The notes: generated by a model from the letters alone, not told the origin. DNA of 64,000 bases from Saccharomycopsis phalli (GCA_020342235.1 CP073214.1:1488001-1552000), one strand, 5' to 3'; numbered from the stretch's first letter, positions 19,740 through 30,469 are shown. Numbers and translations are program-made.

Positions 19740-19865
19740 TTATGTCTCATATAATACACATCCACCTCTCATATAATACCATCCATTCTCATATAATAAC
19801 ATCCTCATACATCATCCTCATACATCATCCTCATACATAATCCTCATACATCATCCTCATACCCT
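19740..19865. repeat. CATCCTCATA-type tandem repeat
   Basis: About six copies of ATCATCCTCATAC (13 bp), preceded by looser repeats of CATCCATTCTCATATAATAC. It ends about 15 bp before the stop of the CorA gene, so it lies in the 3' UTR. Confidence 0.85.
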
Positions 19866-19879
19866 TCACCAATTCCATC

Positions 19880-21748
19880 CTAAGCCACCCCGATTTTCCG
19901 GGCAATGACAAACAATACAAAGGCAAAGAAAAACATCCCCCCGGTGATACTCACAAACCACAACAATCCAGGAACGTCCTGCCCTGGGACAAACACGTTC
20001 ATCCCCCAGAGCCCCGTGATGACGTTCATAGGCAAGACAATGGTTCCTAAGATGGTGATCTTGCCCAAGGCGTCGTTTGTGTCGTTGTTGACCTTGGTCA
20101 TGTCGATGTTGATTTGCGCCAAGTAGTTCAGGTGCAGCCGGGCAAGCAACTTTTCAAAATGGTTCAACGACTGCACCATGGTGATGATGTGGTCCTGGAT
20201 GTCGCCCAAGTACATGCCGATTTCCGACGTGGGCGCAACCTCGAAGTTGTCCTTGCACTTTTTCGCAAACCCCTTGATGACGTCGGCCTTGTTGCCAAGC
20301 AACCGGAGCAATCCCATGACTTTTTTCCGGCACTCGCCGATCCGCCGGAGCATGTCGCCCTTTTTGCGCCAGCGTCTCGTCTCGTGGCTCGAGCCGCTGC
20401 TGCTGCTTGATCCGCTCATCACCAGCCGTTCGTCGTCGGAGTCAGTTTCTGCATCGCTGTCGCTTTGCATGCGGATGATCTCGTCTTCAATTGCCGTCAC
20501 CTCGACCTCAACCAACTCAATCATCGGTCCAAACGAGTCGGTGACGTCGTCAATCAACGCATACGCGATCCAGTCGCTCGATACCGTCAAATAGTCCCGA
20601 AGCATCCGGCACCGGCGGCGCACATTCACCGGGTGCGGTGTCGGCGCAAAATGGAACGTGAGAATGCCCTCTTTGAACACCACAATGTAGATGTTCAACG
20701 GCTGGAGCTCGTCGGTTTTGCGTGTGCCGGAACGGGCGCCTGATGCCGCGTCAAATGACCGGCGCCGCTGGTTGAAGCCGGGAAGCCACGACTCGCGGCT
20801 CCGCTGCTGGATCTTGAGCTTCTCTCGGACAATGTCAAACGACCGGAAGCAGATGAAGTAGTAGTCGTGGAAAAGCTCAACCTTTTCGCGGCTCTCGCCC
20901 AAGAAGATGTCCTCGCTGGTCAATGGGTGGATGCCAAATGCCTTGCTGAGCACCTTCATTTCGTCCTCGGTCGGATTGAGGCAGTCGAGCCAGAACACCG
21001 GTTTTTCCTCGGACGACGGCGCGCCAAACAAGTCGCCAAACGACTGTCCGGGCCGGAGAAGCCCAGACACCGTCGCCGCGTGGATTGTTGCGGTCATGTC
21101 CTCGCGGAAATACGCAAACCGAAACTGGTCCGCCAATCGCGCATCACTCGTCTCCCAGGGAAGAATCTTTGGCGGACGAATGCCCGTCAAGCCCTCGACC
21201 TCGTTGATACGCCGCGATTCGAGAAGCGACGGCCGGTCCGCGTCGACTTTGCTAATGAGCGGCGACTGGAACCCAACTGCGTGTGGCAGGCCGGAGTCGG
21301 ACTCATTATCACGGAGCATCAGTCTCCGGGCTTGTGACGCGTTGCTCTCGGCAAACTCGGCCAACGCGTCGGTCTCCTGAAGATAAAACTCCTGGAGCAC
21401 CCGGAAATCGGGCCAGGTGCGCACCTCGTCGGCTGGAGGCACACAGACATCATATACCCCGGGCCCAGGTTCGTTTTCGTCGGCAGGCTGCGACCCCTCG
21501 CTGTCAAACAAGTCGTCAAAGTTGTCAATGGACTTGTTGACATAGTAGTCGTAATTGTGGCCGACGGACGAGATGGTGCGCTTGGCCTGGTACGAAAGAC
21601 TGGTGTCCTCCTGTTTGCGGGTCGGCTGCTCAAACACCCGCTGGTCGATGATGGGGTAGTTTTCGAGCCGCGACGACGAGTCAAAGTCGTCCTGTGGGAT
21701 GTCGAAGATGTTGGAAAATGTGGAACGGCGTTTGAATTGTTTGGGCAT
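19880..21748 (-). CDS. CorA-type Mg2+ transporter, Alr1/Mnr2 family
   Basis: 622 aa from the ATG at 21748 (MPKQFKRRSTFSN). The cytosolic domain has the family's WLDCLNPTEDEM, 'HPLTSEDIF', REKVELFHDYYFICFRSF and SDWIAYALIDDVTDSF stretches. A Ser-rich loop follows, then two transmembrane helices at the C terminus, with the diagnostic GMN tripeptide after the first (about 582-584, in ITGLWGMNVF). CorA proteins are pentameric Mg2+ channels. In yeasts Alr1 is at the plasma membrane and Mnr2 at the vacuole. The long N-terminal part fits both, and the protein is shorter than S. cerevisiae Mnr2 or Alr1. Directly upstream is a perfect palindrome. Confidence 0.85.
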   Translation of the reverse strand: MPKQFKRRSTFSNIFDIPQDDFDSSSRLENYPIIDQRVFEQPTRKQEDTSLSYQAKRTISSVGHNYDYYVNKSIDNFDDLFDSEGSQPADENEPGPGVYDVCVPPADEVRTWPDFRVLQEFYLQETDALAEFAESNASQARRLMLRDNESDSGLPHAVGFQSPLISKVDADRPSLLESRRINEVEGLTGIRPPKILPWETSDARLADQFRFAYFREDMTATIHAATVSGLLRPGQSFGDLFGAPSSEEKPVFWLDCLNPTEDEMKVLSKAFGIHPLTSEDIFLGESREKVELFHDYYFICFRSFDIVREKLKIQQRSRESWLPGFNQRRRSFDAASGARSGTRKTDELQPLNIYIVVFKEGILTFHFAPTPHPVNVRRRCRMLRDYLTVSSDWIAYALIDDVTDSFGPMIELVEVEVTAIEDEIIRMQSDSDAETDSDDERLVMSGSSSSSGSSHETRRWRKKGDMLRRIGECRKKVMGLLRLLGNKADVIKGFAKKCKDNFEVAPTSEIGMYLGDIQDHIITMVQSLNHFEKLLARLHLNYLAQINIDMTKVNNDTNDALGKITILGTIVLPMNVITGLWGMNVFVPGQDVPGLLWFVSITGGMFFFAFVLFVIARKIGVA

Positions 21749-21806
21749 GGACAGTACAAGAGGGATTGGCAAGATGAAGGGCAGTTACCCGGGTGTCTAG
21801 TAGCAG

Positions 21807-21840
21807 CTGTACATACCTTGTATATACAAGGTATGTACAG
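21807..21840. repeat. perfect 34-bp palindrome
   Basis: The left arm CTGTACATACCTTGTAT is followed at once by its exact reverse complement, with no spacer. It lies 59-92 bp upstream of the CorA ATG, in its promoter or leader. In RNA it would form a long hairpin. Confidence 0.95.
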
Positions 21841-22035
21841 AGTACTATACAATGTACTATTTACACATTATAATAAGTACTACTTTACTTCACACAAGTA
21901 CTACATCACACTTTACAATAATTATTGTATTAGCTAGTCCCTCAGGACTGGTCATTGGACCGTACATTTGACTACCATCAATCCGTAGTACTGACATTGG
22001 ACAAATCGCCTTGCAAATCCGCCTCTGGATCTAAT

Positions 22036-22327
22036 AATAATAATAATAATACTTATTTTTGTATTTAGCTATATATTGTCTCCGGCAATACGGTTGTTCG
22101 ACAGATATATTTTCACTCAGGAACATCCTGAGGCAGCATTGCTGTTGAAGAAAACCCTTTGTCAAGAAAACTACAGAAAAACATTAAACACATGCTGGTG
22201 ATTATCCAGAGTAATGGACATTGGTGTAGATTTTCAAGCTTTTTCTCATCTGAAAAGAGCGGGCTTGGTTCCTTGATCAATGGTGATTCATTTGTGAAAC
22301 TGTTCTTGGGCTCAAAAGGCCAAGAAT
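22036..22327 (-). mobile_element. LINE family A insertion with 15-bp target duplication
   Basis: The sequence is flanked by GCCTCTGGATCTAAT on both sides (22021-22035 and 22328-22342). On the - strand it starts within a coding-like stretch (WPFEPKNSFTNESP) and ends in the family A 3' UTR and a tail of ATT triplets. It is 292 bp long and 5'-truncated. The 5' part resembles the start of family B copies, which links the two families. Confidence 0.85.
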
Positions 22328-22429
22328 GCCTCTGGATCTAATCATGGGGAATCGTGTTCCAGCACTCTGTTGCAAATCCTGGCGTGGTAGTTGACTGATG
22401 CCATAGGTAAGTGGCCAACAGTAGGCTGT

Positions 22430-22600
22430 AGTAGCTTTAGCTGTAGTAGCTGTAGCTTATAATAGTTTTACTAGTCTATAATAGTCGTAGTTTATAGTTT
22501 TACTAGTCTATAATAGTCGTTGCTTATAGTTTTACTAGTCTATAATAGTCGTAGCTTATAGTTTTACTAGTCTATAATAGTCGTAGCTTATAGTTATACC
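22430..22600. repeat. tandem repeat, about 32-bp unit
   Basis: Four copies of a unit containing GTAGCTTATAGTTTTACTAG and TCTATAATAGTC, with shorter GTAGCTGTAG units before it. It lies in a gene-free stretch. Confidence 0.9.
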
Positions 22601-22739
22601 TTGTAGTTGCGCCTTACAATAACTGCCTATCTGATAATAGCTATAGCCAAGATACCTTGTAATATCACTAGTCTATAGCTGCAACCTACAATAACTGCAC
22701 TTAATAGCCAAATAGTCAAGTCAACTTCCATCATATTTA

Positions 22740-23510
22740 CATAGTGGTTCATGGCAAGGGCCAGTGGGTCAGTGTACTATTAACTCGATCCTACTCAAGT
22801 CGTCGGACATGATAAAACCATGTGATGGTTCATCATCACATCAAGAAAGCTAGTTCGCTTTGCATTGTTTCCAACACCCAGATTGACAAACCCAAGAGTC
22901 ACAATTCCGTATGTCTCTATCTGAATATGCCAAACCCACATTCCAGATGCCTAGGAAAAAGTAAAAGGAAACAGACTCTTTGCAACTCTTTTTAACCAGG
23001 CCAAGGCGATTTTCGGTGCAACGTGCCAATTACTCGGAGAACCCTCATGGATGTAGTTGCCTGACCATTTGACAATGAGCAGAATATAAGCAATGTGGAT
23101 ACATTAGCCAATGTACAATGTAATGAAAATGACAAGATACTATAGGTTTATGGCATACGAGCGATTATAGCGACATTGCAGCTGTCTGACCAGGCATTGC
23201 TGCGAAGCTACCATCTGCTGGGTTATGGCTGAATGCTTCCAAGTTGGAATATATGCTAGAAAGCAATGATTTACTTCTTGCCCATTTTATATGGATACGA
23301 ACAAGGCACTTTGTGCCGCTGGACCATATTTACTATCGTGGGCTCTTTTAAAAAGGTTTGGGTTCGGTTGGTGTTTGCCAATTATCGACAAGGTTGAAAG
23401 TGTTCCTGGGCAAGATGGTCTATAGCTAGGAATTTTATCGGAACGTGCTGGAATATGATTCCTTTAGCACATGATGATCAGCAGTCAACTGGTTGAGACT
23501 TGTCTGTCGA
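22740..23510 (+). mobile_element. strongly decayed LINE family A sequence
   Basis: Blocks such as 'ACTCGATCCTACTCAAGT', 'ATGATAAAACCATG' and 'GGAACGTGCTGGAATATGAT' match positions 15.58-16.37 kb of the long family A copy in the same order. No frame survives. The rest of 22.6-24.0 kb holds no gene. Confidence 0.5.
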
Positions 23511-23709
23511 CAAGTACTACGAATTGATAATGTGTATCAATATACATACGAGGTGATATTTGAGATGATTTAGATGAGATTTGAGGTAATGTAGGTGAAT
23601 GGAAATTAAATATTGCCATGTGCAATGTCAGTGCCAATGGATGTGAAATTTCATTTTTCAAATGGATGAGTATGGAGAAGTAGCTATGGAATGTCAAGAT
23701 ATCAAGATG

Positions 23710-23790
23710 AGAATAAATATCTATATATAATGTAATATATAATATATAATATAATATATAATATATAATCTAATATACAATCTGACGTTA
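23710..23790. repeat. TA-rich simple repeat
   Basis: Runs of TATAATATATAA and variants. It is low complexity with no function visible. Confidence 0.8.
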
Positions 23791-24004
23791 TCTAAATTAT
23801 CCAAATTTCCAAATTATCTAATCTATCTAATCTATCACACCAGTTGGATGTACTAATGACGTCATGCCATTCTAGAGGTACAAATTACCAGCATTGTCAT
23901 ATTTCACACATACTAGCACTTATCCTGTCGTATATCCATACAATAGTCACCCCATCATCTTCATACCTAGCCACACTCGTTATTCTCTCCATATTATATC
24001 ATCA

Positions 24005-24088
24005 ATAGCCATTATACATACCATTATACATACCATTATACATACCATTATACATACCATTATACATACCATTATACATACCATTATA
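24005..24088. repeat. minisatellite CATTATACATAC x7
   Basis: Seven exact 12-bp units, 80 bp upstream of the ATG at 24169 and therefore in the promoter of the unknown gene. Confidence 0.95.
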
Positions 24089-24168
24089 CAATAGCCACAC
24101 CTCTTGCCGTTGCATGGCACCCCCCATTCCGTGACGTGCATGTTTGGATGTAAAAAACTCCTTTCCCA

Positions 24169-24981
24169 ATGGCATACCACCAGCTCCAAAACCAAGAGTA
24201 CGACCAGGAACTCGCGTCGTTCCAGGGGTCAGACAAGTACTTGTCGTCGACAGCAGCATCGATAGCCTCCTCTGACGATAAACAGTGGCGCTCCTCGTCG
24301 CGAGGAAGCAGCAGCGGCAAGGAGGAACTGTTTTTTCGCGACGACGACGACGACGCAGATAGCTGTGTTCTGGGCATTGTCTCAGAGCGGCGGCGGCGGA
24401 TCATCAACATTAACGACAACAGCGTGCGGAAGCGCTGGACCATCACCTCGTCGCCATTATCCAGAGATGTCCCTTATAGCGACACCAGCAGCAACCATAC
24501 CGCCAAGTTCCAGAACGTGTCGAATTTGTCCGTGTCGTCGTCGATGGTGAACCATTCGTCTGTGTCGCTCACGCGTTTGGTGCCCAACGAGCCGCCCATT
24601 ACGCTCAGCGAGAAAATCAACTTGTTGCGCCCAGGCAATTCCGCCAAACGGCTCCAGCCGTTGATTGGCTCGCCCAAGGAGGGACATCTGCACAACAACA
24701 GTCTTAGCAACATCAACGCCATGATGATTGCCAACAATATTATTGTCGACGACACCGAGTTGCCGCGCGACAAGCGCAGCGAGAAGCTCGATGCGAATTA
24801 TGACCAGATCAACGGCGGGGGTTATCCGCCGTTGACGTTCAATCGGCTAGCTCACATGACGAGCTTGAGCACGGTTGGGGGGATGAGTGATTTTGAGGAT
24901 GACGAGAGTGGGTTGGCCAATCAGATGTTTCAGGAGAATTTGCCAAATTCAGTTCCGGAGTTGGATAGTTCGAAGACCTGA
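24169..24981 (+). CDS. unknown Ser/Asp/Asn-rich protein
   Basis: 270 aa with no family recognised. The N-terminal third has clustered Ser and an acidic run (DDDDDD, about residues 58-63), then RRRRIININD. The middle has PPITLSEKINLLRPG and many potential phosphorylation sites. The C-terminal part has RLAHMTSLSTVGGMSDFEDDESGLANQMFQENL. No membrane segment, signal peptide or catalytic motif is visible. It is likely a disordered cytosolic or nuclear regulatory protein. Codon use is like the neighbouring genes and the frame is long and GC-rich, which supports it as real. A tandem array after the stop appears to derive from its own last codons. Confidence 0.65.
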   Translation: MAYHQLQNQEYDQELASFQGSDKYLSSTAASIASSDDKQWRSSSRGSSSGKEELFFRDDDDDADSCVLGIVSERRRRIININDNSVRKRWTITSSPLSRDVPYSDTSSNHTAKFQNVSNLSVSSSMVNHSSVSLTRLVPNEPPITLSEKINLLRPGNSAKRLQPLIGSPKEGHLHNNSLSNINAMMIANNIIVDDTELPRDKRSEKLDANYDQINGGGYPPLTFNRLAHMTSLSTVGGMSDFEDDESGLANQMFQENLPNSVPELDSSKT

Positions 24982-24984
24982 GTG

Positions 24985-25105
24985 GTTGATCAGATGTTCA
25001 GGAGATTACCAATCAGATGTTCAGGAGATTGCCAATCAGATGTTCAGGAAATTTTCTAATCAGATGTTCAGGAAATTTTCCTATCAGATGTTCCGGGTTG
25101 GATGT
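24985..25105. repeat. tandem repeat derived from the preceding gene's 3' end
   Basis: Five units of about 20-24 bp (AATCAGATGTTCAGGAGATT and variants) follow the stop. The coding sequence itself carries the same block (24918-24940, encoding NQMFQENL). The array ends with a copy of the TGGATAGTTCGAAGACCTGAGTGG region as GGATGTTCCAAGACATGAGT. Confidence 0.8.
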
Positions 25106-25424
25106 TCCAAGACATGAGTAGTTGATGCCCGGGGCTGAATTCAGTTGTTACAAGGCATCTATACTTTACTTCCTAGTATCTGGTTACATTAAACACTCCA
25201 GCGAGGAGGTGGAGTTGACCTACTGATTATGTCTGAATTTCGCACTAGTGACTGAATTTTACACTCGCATGAAGTGCATTTGTTTGGCACAATGACACAC
25301 AATATGATTCCTAGCAAGCATCGAGACGAATCATTGCGTGTACCCTAGTACTGTTTCTAGAAATGCACACTTGAAACTTTGACTCTTGTACTATTGCTGG
25401 AAATGCCAATTGACACTTTGACTC

Positions 25425-25495
25425 AATGGCCATAATACAGTGACTTTGACTCAATGGCCATAATACAGTGACTTTGACTCAATGGCCACAATTAT
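25425..25495. repeat. 27-bp tandem repeat, three copies
   Basis: The unit contains GTGACTTTGACTCAATGGCC followed by ATAATACA. The stretch 25105-25900 is otherwise without a recognised gene. Confidence 0.85.
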
Positions 25496-25922
25496 AGGTA
25501 CCAGCCAAGTATTGAATTGCACATTTCCTCAATTCTTCACTATATCATTGACTTGACTTGACACTTGCTGCTTCAAAACAGGTTGCATTGTCCTGTAGCT
25601 CAATGGACTTGTTAAACTCTACAAACAGATTACCAAGTCCACCAATGACGGTTCAAATGGGTCGAATCAGCTGTTGAATCATCTACATCTCTTGGAGGAA
25701 TATACCATGGCAGCTTTGAATGTACAATTTCACCGTTTTGAAACTGCAATCCTTCTATGCCGCAGTTTGAAGGTATAATAAATCCCGGTACTAGTTATAT
25801 TCTCTTTATCCGTTTAATGTACGTGTTGACTTGCGATTATTAGGCCTTGTTTATACCAATCCTATTTGCAGTATATATCATCCGCTTAGATTACAAGTTT
25901 AAAGAATTGGAACTGTGTTTTT

Positions 25923-26273
25923 ATGGATTCATCATTGTGTAGCCAAGTAGATTTTTTCTGGTATTTATACTGTGGTCAAGCCAACAATTGGAACAAATGT
26001 GATGGACCAGTTTCACCGATGATGCCAAACTTTATTGATTTCTCATTCGGTCATAACAAATGGGAATTCATTGAGTATAAAAGGGAATTCATTGAGTATA
26101 AAAGGGAATTCATTGAGTATAAAAGGGAATTCATTGAGTATAAAAGGGAATTCATTCAAGGTATTAAAGGGAACTATCATGGCTCTAGCTATTTACATCA
26201 ACTCGTGGTTCAGCCAATAGCAGTTCATTGCACAATTAGTCCTGTAATCAAGAGCAATTCGTCAACTCTATAA
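25923..26273 (+). CDS. uncertain small ORF with heptapeptide repeats
   Basis: 116 codons starting with ATG. The middle encodes five near-identical copies of a 7-residue unit (YKREFIE), made by a 21-bp tandem repeat (26060-26155, unit GGGAATTCATTGAGTATAAAA). Because the unit is a multiple of three, the frame stays open through the array. There is no signal peptide and no family match. It may be a lineage-specific gene or simply an open frame over a minisatellite; the codon use is AT-rich and unlike the confident genes. Confidence 0.2.
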   Translation: MDSSLCSQVDFFWYLYCGQANNWNKCDGPVSPMMPNFIDFSFGHNKWEFIEYKREFIEYKREFIEYKREFIEYKREFIQGIKGNYHGSSYLHQLVVQPIAVHCTISPVIKSNSSTL

Positions 26274-27148
26274 CCTAAATACTTGGCTCAGTCCATGACT
26301 CACGGAGTTTTTCTAAATGGAGCACGACGCTTCTGACACTAGTGAAACCACCGTGTTTCAAATGCAATGGTGCTAAATACAAAATGACTCGTGGAGTATT
26401 GGCCAATGCCGAAGGAATAAAGATGTTGTTGGGATAAATTGTTATGTAAGATGATTAGCTATTGATAGGAACAATTAGTTATTGACAAGAATGGTTATTT
26501 TCAATTGCAATTATTGTTTATAATGATAGTGGGTGAGCAGGTGAAATGGCAGCTGCTGTAATCCTTGATCGAAAAAGGTTTGCACTTGAGTAAATATATA
26601 TTTACTTCCCAACTCAAAATACTTTTACTTTAGCATATACCTATTCACTCTATCTCACTCAAAATACTCGTACAAGACCCTGGTCTGGTAAAATAAAAGT
26701 GCACCTGGTGAGACCACACATTAAAAGAACCTAAAGTAACAAAAAAACCAAAGCAACAGATAAGCCAAAGCAACTTACTAAAAGAATCAAAACCAACACA
26801 TAAAAAAAAACGACAATCCAAGTCAGCGTCACTTGTTGAATATTTCCCGTTTATCCATTTACATCGGCTTTCTACGCCATTTCCCTACACCAAATCAACC
26901 AGCTACGTAAATTTACAAACCTCAGCTTTTTTATTTGACCAAATCCACGCCTATTATTTCCAACTCTTAAACTTACCATCCTCTTATTTCCACCTCTTGA
27001 CATTTGTTACGTAATTCCACCGCAATTTGTACTCATGCATGTCTGTATTCCCACTTTGCAAATCCAAAAACACACACACAGTTGCTGTTCCGCCTCTTGT
27101 TTTATACCGCACCAGAGTCGCCAATACGCGAAAAAAAGACACCCCAAC

Positions 27149-28147
27149 ATGACTAAAGAGGACACAAACGTCAACCACTATAATTTCGAGCCGTGTGTCG
27201 TCCCCCCATATGTCTTGGACAGCATTGCTCAAGCACACCCTGAAGATGACACCCTGACAAAGGACTTGTTCATTTCCTCAATCAACGGTAACTGGAACGC
27301 GTTTCTCAACACCATCGAGACGAAAAACTCCCACTTGGTCAAAAGCAAGACCATCCTGTGGAATACAGACACAACCCTGGAGTACAAGGCTCCAGACTTG
27401 AGTGGCTCCTGGGAAGGTGACGAACGGCTCCGGAAGATCTTGAACGACGAGGCAACGATCCAGCAGGAAAAGTCGACCAAGGGCTTTTTTTCCGGACTCT
27501 TTTCCACCAAAAGCAACAGCCAAGATGCCCCAAAGGTCCGGTCCTCAGCAAAGTACTGGATGTCCACCGAACAAAGAGGTGCTTGGCAGCCCCAGGTCAA
27601 GCGAGTCTTGTTGTTCAGCCCATATCTTTTGGTCACCATGCGTTCTGTGATGTTTGTTTTTGGAGTCGTGGCTCTTGCGTTGGCTTGTTCGGTTTACAAG
27701 GACACAAACGATACAAAACTAGACGGAATCGGCCAGCAGCCCAGTACAATCATGGCTATAGTTGTTCAGACCACAGCTCTTGTGTATTTGGTGTATATTA
27801 CGTGGGACGAATATAGCGGGAAGCCAATTGGCCTCCGAAACCCCGTCGACAAGATCAAGTTGATTCTTCTTGACTTGTTGTTTATCATCTTCTCGTCAGC
27901 GAACTTGTCCTTGGCTTACAACACCTTGTTTGACGATCGGTGGGTCTGTGTCCAGGAAAAGGTCCTTGAAACCCGGAGCATCGTGAAGCGTATTCTTCTG
28001 AGCGAAATGACGTCTAAGATCCATTCCATTTGCGAAAAGCAGCGCGGGTTGTCTGCTTTTTTGTTCATTATGTTGTGCATGTGGGTTTTCACCTTTACCA
28101 TGAGTATTTTTCGAATCGTCAATCGGGTCAGTTCTCCAAACAGCTGA
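27149..28147 (+). CDS. four-helix membrane protein, Srf1-like phospholipase D regulator
   Basis: 332 aa from MTKEDTNVNHYNF. A longer in-frame start at 27035 adds a Cys/His-rich segment unlike the rest. The N-terminal 150 residues are soluble and contain SGSWEGDERLRK. The C-terminal half carries four hydrophobic segments: SVMFVFGVVALALACSVY, TTALVYLVYITW, LLDLLFIIFSSANLSLAY and FLFIMLCMWVFTFTMSIF. The YWMSTEQRGAWQPQVKRVLL stretch before the first helix looks like the family-defining region of fungal Srf1 homologues, which in S. cerevisiae activate the phospholipase D Spo14. The assignment rests on memory of that region and on topology, so it is tentative. Confidence 0.5.
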   Translation: MTKEDTNVNHYNFEPCVVPPYVLDSIAQAHPEDDTLTKDLFISSINGNWNAFLNTIETKNSHLVKSKTILWNTDTTLEYKAPDLSGSWEGDERLRKILNDEATIQQEKSTKGFFSGLFSTKSNSQDAPKVRSSAKYWMSTEQRGAWQPQVKRVLLFSPYLLVTMRSVMFVFGVVALALACSVYKDTNDTKLDGIGQQPSTIMAIVVQTTALVYLVYITWDEYSGKPIGLRNPVDKIKLILLDLLFIIFSSANLSLAYNTLFDDRWVCVQEKVLETRSIVKRILLSEMTSKIHSICEKQRGLSAFLFIMLCMWVFTFTMSIFRIVNRVSSPNS

Positions 28148-28516
28148 TTCCAAAGTCCTGATGTTCCGGGATTATTTTCTGTAGCCTGAGAATATTGGTA
28201 GTTGCAGCTATGGAAATCATTCTTGGAAAGGCCTATTGTGGGTTGTTTAGACACGACTGGGACGTGTCAAACTGCCATGTGCTTCAGATATTTGGGATCC
28301 GCACCAGAGTCGTGAGAAGCATGATTATAGAATCACTGTTGCTTTATATGGTCATTGATTTTATCCGCATTCCCATTTACAACACTTTATTGCATCAACT
28401 GTTGGATTTTTTGTTTACTTTGATAATAAAAATTTTTACATTTGTACTTCACTTTTGAATGGTATTTGACTACACATTACATTTTTATACAGCTCTCAAA
28501 TATCCCTCAACCACAT

Positions 28517-28675
28517 TGTAATAATAAAGTCCATTTCCTTCCCACGGCAACGCTGTATTTTTCTCTGTTGTTATTTCCTGCCCTTTTTCAAGTATAAATA
28601 GTCAGACTTCTTTGAATTGCCAAGCGAATATATTTTAGCTATTTTACCAACTCGTATCCTAGTTACTATATTACA
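28517..28675 (+). mobile_element. solo LTR of family L2, short
   Basis: Starts TGTAAT and ends ATTACA, with the TATAAATAGTCAGACTT promoter block in the middle. The flanking 5-mers CACAT and CCCAT differ by one base, so the target duplication is nearly intact. It is a short version of the LTR, without internal sequence. Confidence 0.65.
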
Positions 28676-29705
28676 CCCATCAAGGTATTTTGTTAATTGT
28701 TGTAAAACTATATTGCCAACTTAGAAGTTACCTGATACAGGTTAACTAGGTACTATCCTAACCTCGATAGTACCAACAGAGATGAAATTTTTTTAGCTAG
28801 TGTTTATGCAATCGTAGTGTAAGTAGAACTTTGAGCTTTATGAGCTTTCGCCTAGATTTTTGGTGATCTTAGTCGCATCTGGTCCGGCATACAATTATGG
28901 TAGCCATCCTAATGTGCTATACGGAAAAGTAATCAACTAGTCCAGCACTGACGAGTAGAGTACCATGAGCTTTAACCCCTACTTTTTTTTGCAAACAAGA
29001 GACGAGCTTGATTGACGAATGATATACTTTGTAGATCTGTTCCGGGTTCAGAGAGCCAGGTGTGGTGGGCATGTAAAGCCGTAACGATTATGATACAGGG
29101 TTCTCGTTGATTTTAGGACCAGCATGATTTGGCGTTGAATAATGAATTTCTTTTGAGTGATACCAGGCCTCTAAGTAGTTGGCCGTTTTACTTAGTGCTC
29201 GTTTAGGTAATACTAGGGCTGGGAGTGTTTCAATAAAGAAACATTTATTCGCTGAAAATACCAAAAACCTTGTTCTGCGTAAAATATATGATTGCTTGAA
29301 TGTTGGGCTTTCAAAACACTTAAATCACCATATTCACAATGCGATTCGAGTAGCCATTGCCAGTACTCAAAGTACGGCAACATGATCGGACCAGAGAATT
29401 GCGAGGCTGAAACTGGTGAAAAAAAGAGTCTGGGCATTGATCCATTTGGAAAATTAATTCATGTGGCTTGTGGATTAGTTTTCAGTGTCCTGAATAGTAT
29501 CAATGTCATGGCATATTAAAGGGTAGATATGAATCTCCATACACCATGTATTTATGGAGGAAATTTGTTTCCGTGGGGCAAGTTGCAAGTCTTGGGAGTA
29601 GTTATTTGGTACTTTTGAGTCAATTTGCGAGTGAATTTTGTGGGTTTTTATTAATCTAAATGTACACTTGTAGTGGAGTAAAGTGGATGGACCAACCAAA
29701 AATAG
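28676..29705. other. spacer with possible LINE-B debris
   Basis: A block near 28.93-28.98 kb (ACTAGTCCAGCACTGACGAG) resembles inverted family B sequence. No gene is recognised. Confidence 0.4.
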
Positions 29706-29709
29706 AGTC

Positions 29710-30030
29710 TAGTAGAAATGCTAGATAATAGAGAAGTATTAATGATAATTTTCTTCTATAGCTATACTAGATAATAGAGAAGTATTAATGATAATTTTCT
29801 TCTATAGCTATACTAGATTCTCCTGGAAGGAGAGAAGTATATTTCACCGTCTAAAAACGGCGCTGCTAAATGGGCCGAGAGAAAACCTGGGCATGAAAAC
29901 TTTTATTTATGTAAAGACTGTTAAGACATGACTCAGAATGAGCTATGGAGAAATGCCCTTGTGATGCTGTGGGGAAACAGGATTTACTTGTCCAGCACTA
30001 ATGTGTAGAATCTATGAGTGGACTGGTTTG
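29710..30030 (-). mobile_element. LINE family B 3' region, inverted
   Basis: On the + strand it reads TTCTATAGCTATACTAGATT, then TTTCACCGTCTAAAAACGGC and further blocks shared with the 40.87-41.08 kb copy, ending in CTTGTCCAGCACTAATG. Its tail side carries a 46-bp tandem duplication (29717-29815). It is 5'-truncated and old. Confidence 0.6.
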
Positions 30031-30469
30031 CGTCTGTCAAGAGGGAAACTTGGATTCGGGACAAGACTTTATCCATTGATTACTGATTTGGGAATACTTC
30101 TAAATGTGGCATGATAGGTCATGGAAGATTGTTGCGAGGTATTCTGGTAATTGACACTTGGGGTCATGATTTGGGTTGGGGTCGCGATTTGGGTTAAATT
30201 GTTTGTGCCGTATGGTACCAAGCCTTTCACCAAGTTGATTAATCAGAGAAAGATTTCATTGATTAGCAGAGGCTTGAGAAGTAAGTTCATCATTGACGGA
30301 ACCATTGGTGAGTTGTGTAGCGACTCGGGAGAGTCATTTTCAAGTATCAAAAGTTTGCCATTTTGGTGTTGTTTGATTTTAAGGCCCATCCTTGCGTCTA
30401 GTGATGGAGGAGTAGATGGACAATGACGAGAGTTTTGGTGGTGTACCAAATGACACCAAGGGCATGGTG

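Noticed and set aside
24005-24088. CRISPR-like array
   Set aside because: Direct 12-bp repeats without spacers in a eukaryotic contig: a minisatellite.
30151-30426. Possible small gene on the + strand
   Set aside because: No ATG at the start of the open stretch, and possible splice signals lack a branch site. No family features.
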